Below the pieces are notes generated by a model. It was not told where the DNA came from and ran no database searches. It saw nothing but the letters and a program-made list of their open reading frames with translations. A DNA stretch of 64,000 bases. It comes from Bradysia coprophila. Taxonomy: Eukaryota > Arthropoda > Insecta > Diptera > Sciaridae. The stretch covers positions 1,426,001 through 1,490,000 of the forward strand of contig NW_023503496.1 in the NCBI RefSeq assembly GCF_014529535.1. The letters are read 5' to 3'. The stretch's first letter is position 1; every line of letters begins with the position of its first letter. A program made the position numbers and the translations under genes. Below are positions 34,718 through 47,017 of the stretch, piece by piece.

Positions 34718-35465
34718 TGGCTGAAAGGAGACGATTCCTTCAGGAGAATTTTGTTAACTAATTTGTTAACTGTTTTTGGATGTCAGGGTATCAGATGAAT
34801 AATCCTTCGTCCATTTGCATACGTTTTGCATCATCCTGCCGCAATCTAACAGTCAAGCATTCAAATAATCTGCAAAACTTAACGCACTGAGGATTTTACG
34901 TCGAAGCGTATGCAAACGAACGAGAAATTTTCATTTATCACAATCGCCACCTCATCCAAACGAAAGACTAAAATAATTTTATCTCGGAGGGTCAGTCATG
35001 ACACAGAACTTATTTACCTTTCTCAATTTGAATATGTAACACATGTAACAACAAATGGATCTGACATTAAACATATGAGTGTCAAAAGTGTTATGACAGC
35101 CATGACAGTTACGACATTCAAATAAATAGTCATGATGAACCGGATGGCGGGCTATTTTTTTAATCAATCATATTGACTGAACTGACTGAATCTGAATAAC
35201 AGATCACGTAAGACTGCCCCAGGCGCCAGCTACTCGTCAAACAACCAATGTAGAAACAAGGAGGAAAGTTATTTTGCAGGATTCGAAACTGAGCTTTAAC
35301 AGCATGTGGCTTTTATAGTTACATTGACGGTTGATTTGAGAAAATTTCGTATTTTGTAGCACGAGCGAAGCGAGTGCGAGATAAACAACTTCACATGCAA
35401 GTTATTTTACACTCATCATGACAAGAAATCATGCGCCGAAAGTTATTCGAAACAGTCGTCGTCAG
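34718..35465. other. PRORP upstream and intergenic region
   Basis: I see no gene here. The minus-strand promoter of PRORP should lie near 34720-34900. Confidence 0.35.
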
Positions 35466-35474
35466 CAAAGTATT

Positions 35475-35612
35475 TAGATCATCTTCAAGTTACGGTACTT
35501 TCAGGTCTACTTGAAAATGTTTCGTTCATTCATTCATTTGTATGACATTTTTTTAACGTGGATGGCATTTCTTAACATGGATGGTATTTAAAACATCCTT
35601 GAAGATGATCTA
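35475..35612. mobile_element. Short palindromic MITE in the nest
   Basis: TAGATCATCTTCAAG and CTTGAAGATGATCTA form the ends. It interrupts the left terminus CAAAGTAT/AAACACTGAAGG of the outer element. Confidence 0.65.
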
Positions 35613-35776
35613 CAAACACTGAAGGTAATGTAAACTCTCAGCGGATCAGAGTTCTTTTGGATCCCTACTTTCAGGTGAATTCATTTTTGTAATGTTGCCA
35701 TCGTCATATTTTCTTGTTTTTAATATTGTTGCACCTGTTAAGTTTGTTTTGGATCGAATTCACCTCATATCAACAG

Positions 35777-35917
35777 CAGTGCCTATATTCGTGAAAATAT
35801 TTTCACGAATTTTCTCAAAGCTTCGCGATTTTATCAAATTTTCACAAAAAACTTTTTGCGAAAATTCACGAAAATTTGAGAAAATTCGTGAAAATATTTT
35901 CGCGAATATAGGCACTG
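35777..35917. mobile_element. 141-bp MITE with long inverted ends
   Basis: CAGTGCCTATATTCGTGAAA and its near-perfect mirror TTTTCGCGAATATAGGCACTG bound it. The interior is also AT palindromic. A relative ends at 2943. Confidence 0.8.
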
Positions 35918-36173
35918 ATGTTGATTAGTATTTGCGTGACCTCCCCAAAGTATACCAAGGCTGTAAACTTGGGGAGGTCACGCAGAAACAGATGCGCGGG
36001 TGACACACCACAGTTGCTGATAAAATGGCGGATATCATACAAAAACTCACCTCCTGTGATGATTCTCGTCGCCGTGATGATGTGGTGAATTTTTTTACAT
36101 GTAAAATCATCAGAAGTGGTGTGTTCCCTCGTATCAAATAAAATGGCGATCTGCGTGACCTCCACTGGTTTAC

Positions 36174-36467
36174 CAAAGTATATAAACATACTGAAGGTAA
36201 TGCAAATCCACAAAAACTCACTGAACCCTACTTTCGGGTGAATATAATCTTTACAATGTTGACCACTAGTTAAATTCACTTTGTTAGGTTGCATATTTAT
36301 ACTCAACACAAAAAATTGTATGCAGAACAACACATTTCTACCAACATAACCACCCCAACCATCACGCAAGCAACATAACAAATCTTATATTCACCCGAAA
36401 CTTGGGTTCCGTAAAATTTGTGATCCGATGAGCATTTGCATTACCTTCAGTATGTTTATATACTTTG
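36174..36467. mobile_element. hAT-like MITE, 294 bp
   Basis: The ends are CAAAGTATATAAACATACTG and its mirror. The flanks TGGTTTAC and AGGTTTAC agree at 7 of 8 bases. It lies inside an older copy of its own family. Confidence 0.78.
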
Positions 36468-36595
36468 AGGTTTACAGCCTTTACTTGAAAGTATACAGTC
36501 TTGATTAGCACCTCACCAACATAACGAAACTAAATTCACCTGAAAGTAGATGGATCCGTGTGTAACTGCGAATTGGCGTTACCTTCAGTGTTTAT

Positions 36596-39500
36596 TAGGC
36601 CTGTTCATTTTAGAGAAATAGTCTCAAATTCATCTGGCATGGTGTCTATCTGGTCCGGAAGGCTAAAATATTGGACCCGTATTTTTTTTTAGAATTTAAA
36701 AAAATAGTTTACATCTGGGGAGCGAAGCATTTGTTCATATGTACGAATGCGTTGGTTAGAAGAGTAAAAAAGATATACACCATCATTCTCCTCTCTTCTA
36801 ACCAACGCTTTCGTACATTTGAACAAATGCTTCGCTCCCCAGATCTACAGGTACTCAATTATATTATGACTATGGGATTGTAGGATTCATTCCTTTTACA
36901 TCCTACACACTTCCCACATTCAATTGAACCAACGAATTCAATTTCATTTTTGATTTTGTCGATTGGCACCATTGACATACAAGTGGTTAGTTCTCATTAT
37001 CTGCTTGTGGTGGCACCATATACTTTGCGTGTCCAAGCAGTTAAAGAAGTACTAGGTAGCGTCAATCAAAATTCTGAAAGAACAGTTTAGATCAAATCTG
37101 ATTTGATCGCAAAGGCAGTAAGCAATTTAGAAGGTTTTTTTTGTGAATTATATGTATTTTACATGCTACATGCGTCAAAAACAATACTTTTCATGTTTCA
37201 CGCACTAATTTCGACTTCCAAAGCATGTAAAAACCACTCGGTATAAAAAGATGAAATGTCTCGTTTTCGCGTGATTATTGACCTCTGCTACGACTCGGAT
37301 CAACAAAATTCACACGAAAACTCTACTTTTCATCTTTTTATCCCAAGAAATGAAAAATACAAATGCTTTTCTGGTCTTTCATACCTGAGAAGCAAGTTCG
37401 TGTGAAATAGGAGAAATGTAAAACGCTAAAGAAATACATGTAGAATGAATGGAACGAATTGGATGAAGAAAACCAACAAAAGCGGTAAAAACGTATGTTG
37501 ATTGTTGAGTTTAAATTGGACAAAATAGCAAAATTCTAATCATAAGATGTTGTGCAACAAAATGACGATCGGCTGTACCTCCACCGTTTTTGATATCCGC
37601 ATTCTTGGTACATGACATATGCCAGATTCTTTTCATAACATTTTCATTGTTCATTTGTCAACAGATTGCGAAGTGACATTTCAGTTATTTTTAAGCTTTT
37701 CGTGATATCGCAAAAACTGCAGGTTATTTCATTATCTTTGGGAACACGGGTTCCCCAATTCAAATGAGTGATAGATCGTTGGATTCATCTTTGAATTCTA
37801 GAGAAGTCACATCTTTAATTTTTTCGATTAATTTTGTTTGTTTTCGGTGCAAAGTGTTCAAAAGTGAGGCTTGTCAGAGGGTCCCGTGAACAGTTTTTCA
37901 GCAATAACTCAAGAAATTGTTATTGTAAATCATTGTTATGCTATACTAATGTCGGTCTTGGGAAGACGTACTACAGGTGGAGTGTATGCACTGGTTGGTG
38001 CAAGTATACCTCCACAAAAGTTTTGACAAAAACATTTTATTGATGTTCCAAGGGACTGACTGTGTAGTGTTGTAGCTTGCCTCACCCACTATTGTTCCAC
38101 ATATATAAGATCCCAGTACTTCTGTGTTGCAAGCCTACAAAACCTGCAAGTCTTCGGAAAAAGGTTACTGTAAAGTTGAAAATTTTAACTTTCTTTCTAG
38201 GGGCTCTGCTACTGAAACAGCGTCTGGAAGTGCAGTCATTTTTATCTACTTTTTCCCTTTTTCCGAAGACTTGCAGTTTCTGTAGGCTTGCCACACAGAA
38301 GACCTGGGATCTTATATATGTGAAACGATAGTGGGTGAGGCAGGCTAGAACACTACACAGTCAGTCCCGTGAAACATCAATTTTGCAGAGAAGGCGAACA
38401 CTATATTTTTGGTCATAAATCTTGTGGAGGTATACTTGCACCAACCAGTGCATACACTCCACCTGTAGTACGTCTTCCCAAGACCGACATTAGTATAGCA
38501 TAACAATGATTTACAATAACAATTTCTTGAGTTATTGCTGAAAAACTGTTCACGGGACCCTCTGACAAGCCTTCACTTTTGAACACTTTGCACCGAAAAC
38601 AAACAAAATTAATCGAAAAAATTAAAGATGCGACTTCTCTAGAATTCAAAGATGAATCCAACGATCTATCACTCATTTGAATTGGAGAACCCGTGTTCCC
38701 AAAGATAATGAAATAACCTGCAGTTTTTGCGATATCACGAAAAGCTTAAAAATAACTGAAATGTCACTTCGCAATCTGTTGACAAATGAACAATGAAAAT
38801 GTTATGAAAAGAATCTTGCATATGTGATGTACCAAGAAGACGGATATCAAAAACGGTGGAGGTACAGCCGATCGTCATTTTGTTGCACAACATCTTATGA
38901 TTAGAATTTTGCTATTTTGTCCAATTTAAACTCAACAATCAACATACGTTTTTACCGCTTTTGTTGGTTTTTTTCATCCAATTCATTCCATTCATTCTAT
39001 ACATGTATTTCATCAGCGTTTTACATTTCTCCCATTTCACACGAACTTGCTTCTCATGTTTGAAAGATCAGAAAAGCATTAGCATTTTACATGACTAGGG
39101 ATAAAAAGATGAAAAGTAGAATTTTCGTGTGAATTTTATTGATCCGAGGCGTAGCCGAGGTCAATAAACACGAGAAAACGAGACATTTCATCTTTTTATC
39201 CCGAGTGGTTTTCACATGCTTTGGAAGTCGAAATTAGTGCGTGAAACACGAAAAGTACCGTTTTCGACGCATGTAGCATGTAAAATACATATAATGCACA
39301 AAAAAAACCTTCTAAATTGCTTACTGCCTTTGCGATCAAATCAGATTTGATCTAAACTGTTCTTTCAGAATTTTGATTGACGCTACCTAGTACTTCTTTA
39401 ACTGCTTGGACACGCAAAGTATATGGTGCCACCACAAGCAGATAATGAGAACTAACCACTTGTATGTCAATGGTGCCAATCGACAAAATCAAAAATGAAA

Positions 39501-39707
39501 TTGAATTCGTTGGTTCAATTGAATGTGGGAAGTGTGTAGGATGTAAAAGGAATGAATCCCACAACCGTAGTCATAATATAATTGGGTAACTGTAAACTAT
39601 TTTTTTAAATTCTAAAAAAAATACGGATCCAATATTTTAGCCTTCCGGACCAGATAGACACCATGCCAGATGAATTTGAGACTATTTCTCAAAAATGAAC
39701 AGGCCTA
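36596..39707. mobile_element. Giant 3112-bp palindromic hAT-like foldback element
   Basis: The ends are TAGGCCTGTTCATTTT and AAATGAACAGGCCTA, with exact 8-bp duplications GTGTTTAT at 36588-36595 and 39708-39715. Two arms of about 1.5 kb pair almost perfectly around a centre near 38170. The left arm alone carries a MITE (36706-36843), so that insertion is later than the palindrome. The arms hold an 87-codon frame (minus strand, 38413-38676) that is shifted by a one-base difference in the other arm. No transposase. Confidence 0.93.
36706..36843. mobile_element. MITE inserted into the left arm of the giant palindrome
   Basis: ATCTGGGGAGCGAAGCATTT and its mirror bound it. The matching place in the right arm (about 39590) is empty. 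Confidence 0.8.
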
Positions 39708-39833
39708 GTGTTTATATACTTTGGTTGTTAGAAGAGGAAATAATAGTAGATTCGCCTTCGGCTCATGCAATAACTCCCCAAGTGTCTAAATAAACATATG
39801 TACAGAGGTGAATACGCTATTTTATCTACCGAC

Positions 39834-40077
39834 GGTGAAATAATAGCACTTTTTCACTGCTATTATTTCACCTAAGTAGATAAACGATATTAACAGCCAT
39901 AAAGAGCATACATGAAGCAACAACTTTCGTGTTAAAAGCAAATTCACTCGTGTTTTTTGAGCCACTTGCTTTTCGCAACTGTTTCGCCTTCGGATCGGAT
40001 ATACAAATTCTGCACTCGACAAAAGACAGTTATTGAAGCTTGTTGCTTAAAAACACGAGTGAGTTTGCTTTTAACAC
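39834..40077. repeat. Short inverted repeats
   Basis: A hairpin GTGAAATAATAGCA/TGCTATTATTTCAC lies at about 39834-39870. A wider pair has left arm 'tgttaaaagcaaattcactc' near 39930 and right arm 'gagtttgcttttaaca' near 40063. No gene. Confidence 0.55.
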
Positions 40078-40281
40078 AAAATTGTTACCTCTCACGTAAT
40101 CAATAGCATTCGCAGCATAGTACTATTACATCACATAGAGGGATGAATAGATATTTGTTTACCGAAGGGAAAAAATATGAAATATGTGAGTGCTTTATGT
40201 GGTTCGCCCCCGGAATTCCTCGAACTCTGACCCGCACATTTCTATGCGTCCTGGGATCACTAGCAGAGAGCTTTTGATTCA

Positions 40282-41439
40282 GTGGAAACATGGTCGATAT
40301 TGGACTCATTAGACGAGTGCAGAGTAGACTCAAGATACTCCAACACAATTCGATACGTCTATAAAAACGCTATGTCGTGTATAAAACTTCATAAAAGCAC
40401 TGAAAAATTCAGAATCGGCCGAGGTGTACGACAGGGTGACACCATATCACCTAAGTTATTCACATCGATTCTGGAGAGTGTTTTTAAGAAATTAGACTGG
40501 AGTGAAATGGGTATCAACATAAATGGAGAGTACCTGAGTAATCTCCGTTTCGCAGATGACATCTCCCTGATGGCAGCTGATCTAGATCAGGCGCAAATTA
40601 TGTTGCAACAGCTGAATGAGGAGTCAAACAAAGTCGGCCTCAAGATGAATTTGTCAAAAACGAAAATCATGACAAACATTGACGACGACAGAGACATTAA
40701 AATCGGTGATACTGTCATTGAACGAGTCGACAGTTATGTGTACCTAGGTCACAAATTGAAGTTGGGTCTAGAAAACCAAACTGCAGAAATAAAACGTAGA
40801 ATTGGTCTTGCATGGGCAGCGTTCGGAAAACTCAGGCTAATTTTCAAAAGCAAAATGAATAATAGTCTGAAACGTAAAGTGTTCGATACGGTGTTGAGGA
40901 ATTTCGCGCCGCGTCATTCACAATAAACCACAAAGTGACATTTTCCTTATACAAAATATGTCATTTTGTCAATTATTGTGAATGACGCGGCGCGAAATTC
41001 CTAGCAACCGTTCGATACGTGTGTCCTTCCTGTGCTCACATATGGAGCGGAAACGTTAACGTTAACAAAAGCTTCCGAAAATAAATTAAGAGTGGCACAA
41101 AGAGCTATGGAACGAAGTATGCTTGGAATTACGCTCAGAGATAGAATGACAAATCAATGGATTCGACAACAAACAAAAGTCGTTGATGTCATGGAAAGAA
41201 TAGCATCTTTAAAGTGGAGCTGGGCGGGACATATTGCAAGAAGGACGGACGAACGTTGGACCAAAAAGATCATGAACTGGAGACCACCTAAAACACGACC
41301 TAGAGGTAGACCACCAGAGAGATGGAGTAATGGTATAAAGAGAATTGCAGGCGCAAATTGGCAACAAGTGGCAACTAATCGTTCGGAATGGAAAAGAATT
41401 GGGGAGGCCTACGTCCAGCAGTGGACAGAAACAGGCTGA
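40282..41439 (+). pseudogene. RTE reverse transcriptase C-terminal portion
   Basis: GRGVRQGDTISPKLF, LRFADDISLMA (catalytic FADD), GLKMNLSKTKIM and VYLGHKL precede the interrupting MITE. VLTYGAETLTLT, MLGITLRDRMTNQWIR, WAGHIARR and the terminal RPRGRPPERW block follow it. With the 120-bp MITE and one copy of the target duplication set aside, the frame is continuous. The only major damage besides the 5' truncation is therefore the MITE. Confidence 0.88.
40890..41009. mobile_element. 120-bp MITE inserted in the RTE element
   Basis: Inner inverted ends GGAATTTCGCGCCGCGTCAT and its exact mirror bound it. The host duplication GTTCGATAC stands on both sides (40881-40889, 41010-41018). A 9-10 bp duplication would suit a Mutator-like origin, but 8-bp hAT is not excluded. 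Confidence 0.85.
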
Positions 41440-41877
41440 AAAAGAAGAAGAAGAAGACTAAAAACATCATTTTCGAAAATTTCTATTTTCTCCTCATGGG
41501 GAGAATGCGCTGCATTTTTCTCACTAGAAATGTCATTCGATCAATTGTCAACAAAAAAGCAAATTTCTCATAAGGATAATCACACCGTACATATGAAATA
41601 GTCATTTGTTTACCAAGGGAAACAAAAAGTTGGAAATTTCATTTTGAGGGTATTGTTTGTTGCCACAAATCAAACGAGTCAAACGAAACAACGTTTCTCA
41701 CAATAAAAAGCCATCCGAAGTTTCAGCTGAGGTGATCAAATGACTATTCTCTCGCCTGCGTGGTGAAAAATACAAAATGGTAAAGGATGAAAACAGTAGA
41801 GAAAACTCTCGAGACGAAAATACGCGAGTAGCATTTCCTAACAATCAAAAAAGTGGGACAGTTCAACTTTGTTAAAT

Positions 41878-41883
41878 TTTTAT
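41878..41883 (-). promoter_or_regulatory. Poly-A signal of the transporter gene
   Basis: AATAAA on the minus strand lies about 75 bp after the stop. Confidence 0.55.
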
Positions 41884-41956
41884 TGACACGAAATCGCATT
41901 TTCGGAAGAAATACACAACAAATTGACCGCATCGCACCCAGCGCCTATCGAGGCAC

Positions 41957-44026
41957 CTATTCGACCACAACTTTCTTCGTCCGTTTTCCACGCAAATCAT
42001 TCATTATCTCCTCGTAGCTCTTACCCTTTATTTCGGGTAGCATAAAGATTACGAATATCGCACCCAGAACGCAGATGCCGCCGAAAATGAACATGGCACC
42101 ATGCACTCCAATCCATTTCAACATAATCGGGTACAATTTCAATATGGCAAACGACGAAAGCTTGAAGCGATGCGGATGTTGAACGAATCATTTATTTGTG
42201 TCGGGCATTTCATACGTACCGATAGCGTAACGGCACAAACGGTTGCGCCGATTTCCCTCAATTTTAATGGCATAAGCTCGGCTGCCACTGAAAATGTAAT
42301 CGATGCGACGGCCCACGAAGAAATGAAGAGAATGAATGAGAAGCTTGCTGGAAGAAAAGGTTAGGTTAGGTCAGATTTGATACAAGGTATTCTTCGAGTT
42401 GTCTGATAAAAGTGATCGATTCACAAACGGCCAAATGTCGGCAGTTCAACTATATCGGGTCTATTACTTCATTTGATCAAAGTTTGCACGAAGTTGAGAA
42501 ATTTTTCGTCTGCTCGATTCCTGGTTCAAACTATTTCAGGAAGCGTTACTCACCCAAAGGAACCCAGTTGAAAGACTCAACGTCGCGCTTTTCGGATAAC
42601 AGATACATGTACGTACCCAAAACTGCATAGCCAAATCCACATCCCAACGTCGATGTGATGTAAAGAAACTGAAAACGCGATGATCAGAATAAATTGTGAT
42701 CTGAGGTCAGCCGAAATTGAAAATCGACAAAAAATGTCTTACTCGTCGACCACCTTTTTCGATTAGAAAAGCGACAAAACATGCTCCAATCGCTTGAATT
42801 GATTGTACGATTACAGACGACAGATTTTCCGACAGAAACGATCCGGATTCCTGAAAAATTTCTGCCGAATAGTTCATCAGGGTAAAGACGCCGCTGCCCT
42901 GATTCAGTAGAACCAAAACTATCGCAATTAGCATAGCCCTACTGCCCGGTTTAGTCGTTACATCCGAGATTCTCAATCGACTCGTATTAACATTTCCGTC
43001 TGCCTCCCCAACGGCCTGTTTCAGACGCTCCATTGTCTCTTCAACAGCGGCCGTGTCGTCGATGTGCAGATTCCGATAGAAGCGAATCGATTTTTCTGCT
43101 GCCAGTATCTTGTCCTGGCTCACAAGAAAAGCTGGCGATTCTGGAAACCAGACGAACAAGATAACGAATAACAAGTTCAAAGTAATTCCAACCGCCGGCA
43201 GAACTTTGTAATCACAAAATCCACCAATTGCGAATCCCAACAGCACGCCAGTATTCTCATTCACCATGATAGTCGCGCCCAGAATGCCACGTATCCTGTG
43301 TTGCATGAAAGAAGTAAGTTATATGTGTAAGTAGGAGCTCTATGTACGTGACATCAGCGGCAACGTGTAAAATTCGAATTTCGCGCCATTTATTTAATTA
43401 GTTGAAAAGCGCTTTACCGGACAGAATCAAGATTCTTCCCTCAGTTTCTAAGTTGTCCTCAACTGTAAATACTCACCGATCGTCGGCTATTTCAACCAAG
43501 TAAACCGGTGCGACCACATAATTTCCTCCGATCGCAAAACCAAGAAAAAATCTGGACAAGTACAAGTGCGAGACTTCTCGTGCGAAGCAGCAGAGAAACC
43601 AGCCGATCTGTGATGAAAATTTGGATCAATCAGCCGGTTAGCAAATGATGACGAAACTATTGCGTGAAACTAATTACAATCGCAGGAATGGACAACAGGA
43701 GTTGGGGAATTTTCCGACCATACAATTTTGTCACAAAACCGTACACTAAAATGCCTGCGAGAGCGCCAATTGGCATTACTGTCGGTAACCACGAAGCTTC
43801 ATCTTCGGTCAATGGTGCAGGCAATATTGTGTTGTTGGACTTAAGCAGAATCAAATTCGGTGAGACCCAGCCGATGAGCATGCCATCGCTCAATTTTAAT
43901 AGTCCAACTGGTGCGGAAAGTGTTTCAAAGAAATTTCAAAATTACCCAAATTTGTCGGACTCAACTGATTTCACCCTTACCAACTACCGCAGCTAGATAT
44001 TGATAAATTGGGCTAGGTTTCTGCAT
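41957..44026 (-). CDS. Tret1-like: Facilitated trehalose/sugar transporter, MFS, Tret1-like
   Basis: Seven exons (44026-43981, 43907-43678, 43607-43477, 43295-42743, 42668-42554, 42347-42220, 42160-41957) join in phase to 468 residues, the usual size. An in-frame stop directly precedes the chosen ATG. Twelve membrane segments can be placed. Sugar-porter signatures are KLYGRK between segments 2 and 3, LSRFFLGFAIGG in segment 4, WFPESPAFLV after segment 6, LLNQGSGVFTLMNY in segment 7, EKGGRR between 8 and 9, and AAELMPLKLRE in segment 10. The family moves trehalose or hexoses across the plasma membrane. The exact substrate cannot be read from the sequence. The C-terminal tail is short and basic (GKRTKKVVVE). 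Confidence 0.92.
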
Positions 44027-45363
44027 TTAAGTGTTCACTGAATGTGTTCACAGAAAATTTTCAAATTGTTCTGGCAATTTGGTGATAAACACTGCAAGGC
44101 TACCCATGATTACGTTCTGAGCACTGTTCCTTGCACTGTACAGTGTATATCATAGAAATGATCAAGGACAATGATCGGTTGTAATCACTTTGAGACCTCC
44201 ATGCATAACCTTGTGCAAACGTTTAGAACATCTGCAGATTATTTACAACAAGAAACACTTTTTGAGCGAACGAGGCGAATGATCACTTGAAGGTGAAACA
44301 GGTGAATAGCAACAGTGGCGAGCAACACCTAACGTTCAATAATGCACCGTTGCATAAAACAGGAAATGTCGGGTCGTTCGTTACGTTTGTGTTACACTTC
44401 CTGAAGTCACCGTTTCGTTCCACAGAGAGATGCACTTTGTTGCAAAAAAATATTTGAAGCAAGTGTTCCACGTACATCGCTATGCTAAAAAGTTTTCTCT
44501 CAAAGTTTAATGATTTCGAATTTTCGAAACAGATTGTTCGAATTTTGAACAGCTTTTAAAAATGGATGCTACGGATACGCAATTACTTCAATTACGTCAA
44601 TTACTTGAAGAAAACATTTCGATTTGTCCGTCGTTGTTTTGTTTTTGACAGCGACATAACCACGGCATCTATTTTTCAAAGCTGTTCGAAATTCCAACAC
44701 GAACACTTTTTTATTTATAATTAAAATTCAACCAACGAAGGTCATCCGAATCGAACGAGAAACACAAAACAAGACGACTCACATTGTCTACACTTTTCCG
44801 TTCTCTTCCAAAGAATAAGAAATAAAAGAAAACATTTTCCGAGTATTGTAATGTGAAGCAGCTAATGTAAACATTGTTGATATTGTTGTTATAGTAGGAC
44901 GTTTGACCACTGTTTCGATCTGAGAGAATAGCACATTACTACCAGTACTACCAGTGAAGTAATATCTCGTATCCAGATGAGGGCTTCAGTCCCTCGCTCG
45001 TAATGTAAAATGTCATACTTTACACGTGAAATAATTTGATATCTCGTATCACGATGAGTAAAAGTACCTCGGGCTGGATACGAGATCAGATCATGGCCCT
45101 ACGTTAGTGAAGGGCTGTGACAAAAGTCCGTTCACACTAAAAAATTTATTTTTTTTCCGCAGGACTGAGGAATACACACGACTTTTTTTACTTTTCCCCC
45201 TTTGCTCCTACTACTCCTCACTTATTTTATTCGTAATCTTGGCGTCCATACGAGTTCAAGTTCAACGAGCTATCACACGCCTGGCCGAGATATAAATTTT
45301 AAAAACTTGGAATTTTGTATGAAGAAATGTATTTTCATACATTTTGAAATAGATGAATTTTAC
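44027..45363. other. Gene-free stretch with MITE fragments
   Basis: A MITE-like pair with GAACAGCTTTTAAAAATGGA near 44550 is mirrored near 44675. The block at 45200-45300 resembles the inverse of 31780-31870. No coding signal. It presumably holds the transporter promoter near 44030-44200. Confidence 0.5.
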
Positions 45364-45584
45364 CATAGCACTGTCAAGCACCGAAGCTGACTTTGACATC
45401 ACTCAATTAGAAGCACCGAAGCTGACTTTGACATCACTCAATTAGAAGGCCAAACACACACCTGTTGACTATTTTAAAAACAATTTTGATAGCCATTGTA
45501 TGAAAAGAATAGCCAACTTTGATCGGTTCAGTCCTCTATTTGAGTGACGTCAAAGTCAGCTTCGGTGCTAAGACAGTGCGTTGA
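45364..45584. mobile_element. Palindromic MITE with an internal 35-bp tandem duplication
   Basis: TAGCACTGTC...ACCGAAGCTGACTTTGACAT at the left is mirrored by GTCAAAGTCAGCTTCGGTGC near the right end. The left arm contains the unit 'gaagctgactttgacatcac' twice in tandem. Confidence 0.7.
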
Positions 45585-45894
45585 TTTTACCAACCGTTGT
45601 TACTTTGTCACTTTGTTACAACGAAACTTTTGAATTTCTGAACTTTTTGAATTTGGCTGAAATTTTCAGGGTATGTTAAGGACGTAATTCTAAGAAAATA
45701 ATTTGAAGGATTTTTTATAAAAGATTATAATTTCGGAGCTATGAGCGTTTTAACTAGGAAAATATAGCAGATAGAAAGTTCGTTTAAAAGACAAAGAGTT
45801 TCACATTCTAGTCGACACTCGTTTCATGGTTTGCCCAAAAGGCCGTTTATTTGGGTGCTTTGAGCGTTTTCAGTGTGATGTATGTGACCCATAT

Positions 45895-46145
45895 CACGTC
45901 AAATTTTCAATTTTCGTCAAATTTTCGATTTTCGTCCAATTTTCAAATTTCGTCAAATTTTCGAATTTCCTCAAATTTTGATTTTCGTCAAATATTCGAT
46001 TTTCTTTATTTTTCAATTTTCGTCATTTTTTCGATTTTCATTAAATTTTTATTTTAGTAAAATTTTCAAATTTCGTCAAATTTTCCGTCAAATTTTCGAT
46101 TTTCGCCAAATTTTTGTATTTCGACAAATTTTCAAATTTTCTCAA
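45895..46145. repeat. Degenerate 'attttcgattttcgtcaa' tandem array
   Basis: Units of about 14-18 bp repeat some fifteen times. The style matches the array at 2765-2930, probably by slippage in the same MITE-type core. Confidence 0.75.
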
Positions 46146-46388
46146 ATGAAAGCTGGAAGGTTTAGATCAAAGAGAAAGTTATACAGTTTTGTAAGAAGTA
46201 TATTTTCGTTCAAACTGCACAATTTGATTGTCTATTGTCTGCGCCCAAATCCTGAAAAATCACAACCTACAAAAGAACTGATATAGCCCAAAACCACAAT
46301 GGCAGTGTGACGCAAGTCCTGTTATCCACTTACAAAAGAACTGATATCGGTGTAGGTGACGCTTACAGATTAGACACGCAAAGTAACA

Positions 46389-46647
46389 TGAGAAAAGTAG
46401 GCGAAAGTTTTATTAACAAAAGTTTTACCCGATAAATTTTAGAAAGAAAATTATAACAAAAAAAATTGCGTCACAAGGGGCAGATGTTGAGGAAGGAAAA
46501 ATTTTAAAATTGTGGAAGAATGGAATTCAAACGGAAGAAAACCGAATCATCTGCCACTTTTTGACGCAATTTTTTTTTGTTAGAATTTTCATTCTAAAAA
46601 TTTTCGGGTAAAACTTTTGTTGATATAACTTTTGCCTACTTTTCTCA
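46389..46647. mobile_element. Palindromic MITE
   Basis: AAAGTAGGCGAAAGTTTTAT and its mirror near 46640 bound arms of about 100 bp. The centre contains 'ggaagaaaaccgaatcatctgccac', which recurs near 63055. Confidence 0.7.
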
Positions 46648-47017
46648 TAGCTACGGATAAAAAGATAATGATCAGTCCAGTTTTCGTGTGAATTTTGTAA
46701 AACCGTTACGTTGCCGACGTAAATAAACTCATGGAAATGTTCTCGAGTTCCGGATGATAAGAATGATTTTCGAACCGTAAGCACCGGAAAAAGTAAGATT
46801 TAAATCTGACACCGAATTCCGAATTTTCCTGTGTCACTGTTGGACGTTGGACTATTACGTCAACCACCTACTAAATATTTCGAGGACAAATTGGCTTTTG
46901 TTTCAGTCAATCAAGATTGTTATCAATAATATTTTTCTAACGACCAACGAATGCATCTAATTTTAGACCGATTTTAGACATTTCGATGATGTTTTTTATT
47001 TCCAAATTCTTTTTTAA

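Larger units (their letters stand above)
35466..39724. mobile_element. hAT-like MITE split by four later insertions
   Basis: Outer ends CAAAGTAT (35466) and ATACTTTG (39717-39724) match the family of 36174-36467 (CAAAGTATATAAACATACTG). Flanking 8-mers GTCGTCAG and GTTGTTAG agree at six of eight bases, a plausible old target duplication. Inside it lie separate insertions at about 35475-35612, 35777-35917, 36174-36467 and 36596-39707. Removing them restores a continuous end such as CTTCAGTGTTTATATACTTTG. Confidence 0.6.
40257..41459 (+). mobile_element. RTE-clade LINE, 5'-truncated, split by a MITE
   Basis: An RTE reverse transcriptase from FDSVETW onward is open up to the insertion at 40890 and resumes in frame at 41010. 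The element ends in a simple AAG tail (41440-41459), as RTE elements do. The 5' part with the endonuclease is missing. Confidence 0.9.

Noticed and set aside
38413-38676. 87-codon gene in the arm of the giant palindrome
   Set aside because: The same sequence in the other arm is out of frame, there is no recognisable family, and the arm as a whole is non-coding.
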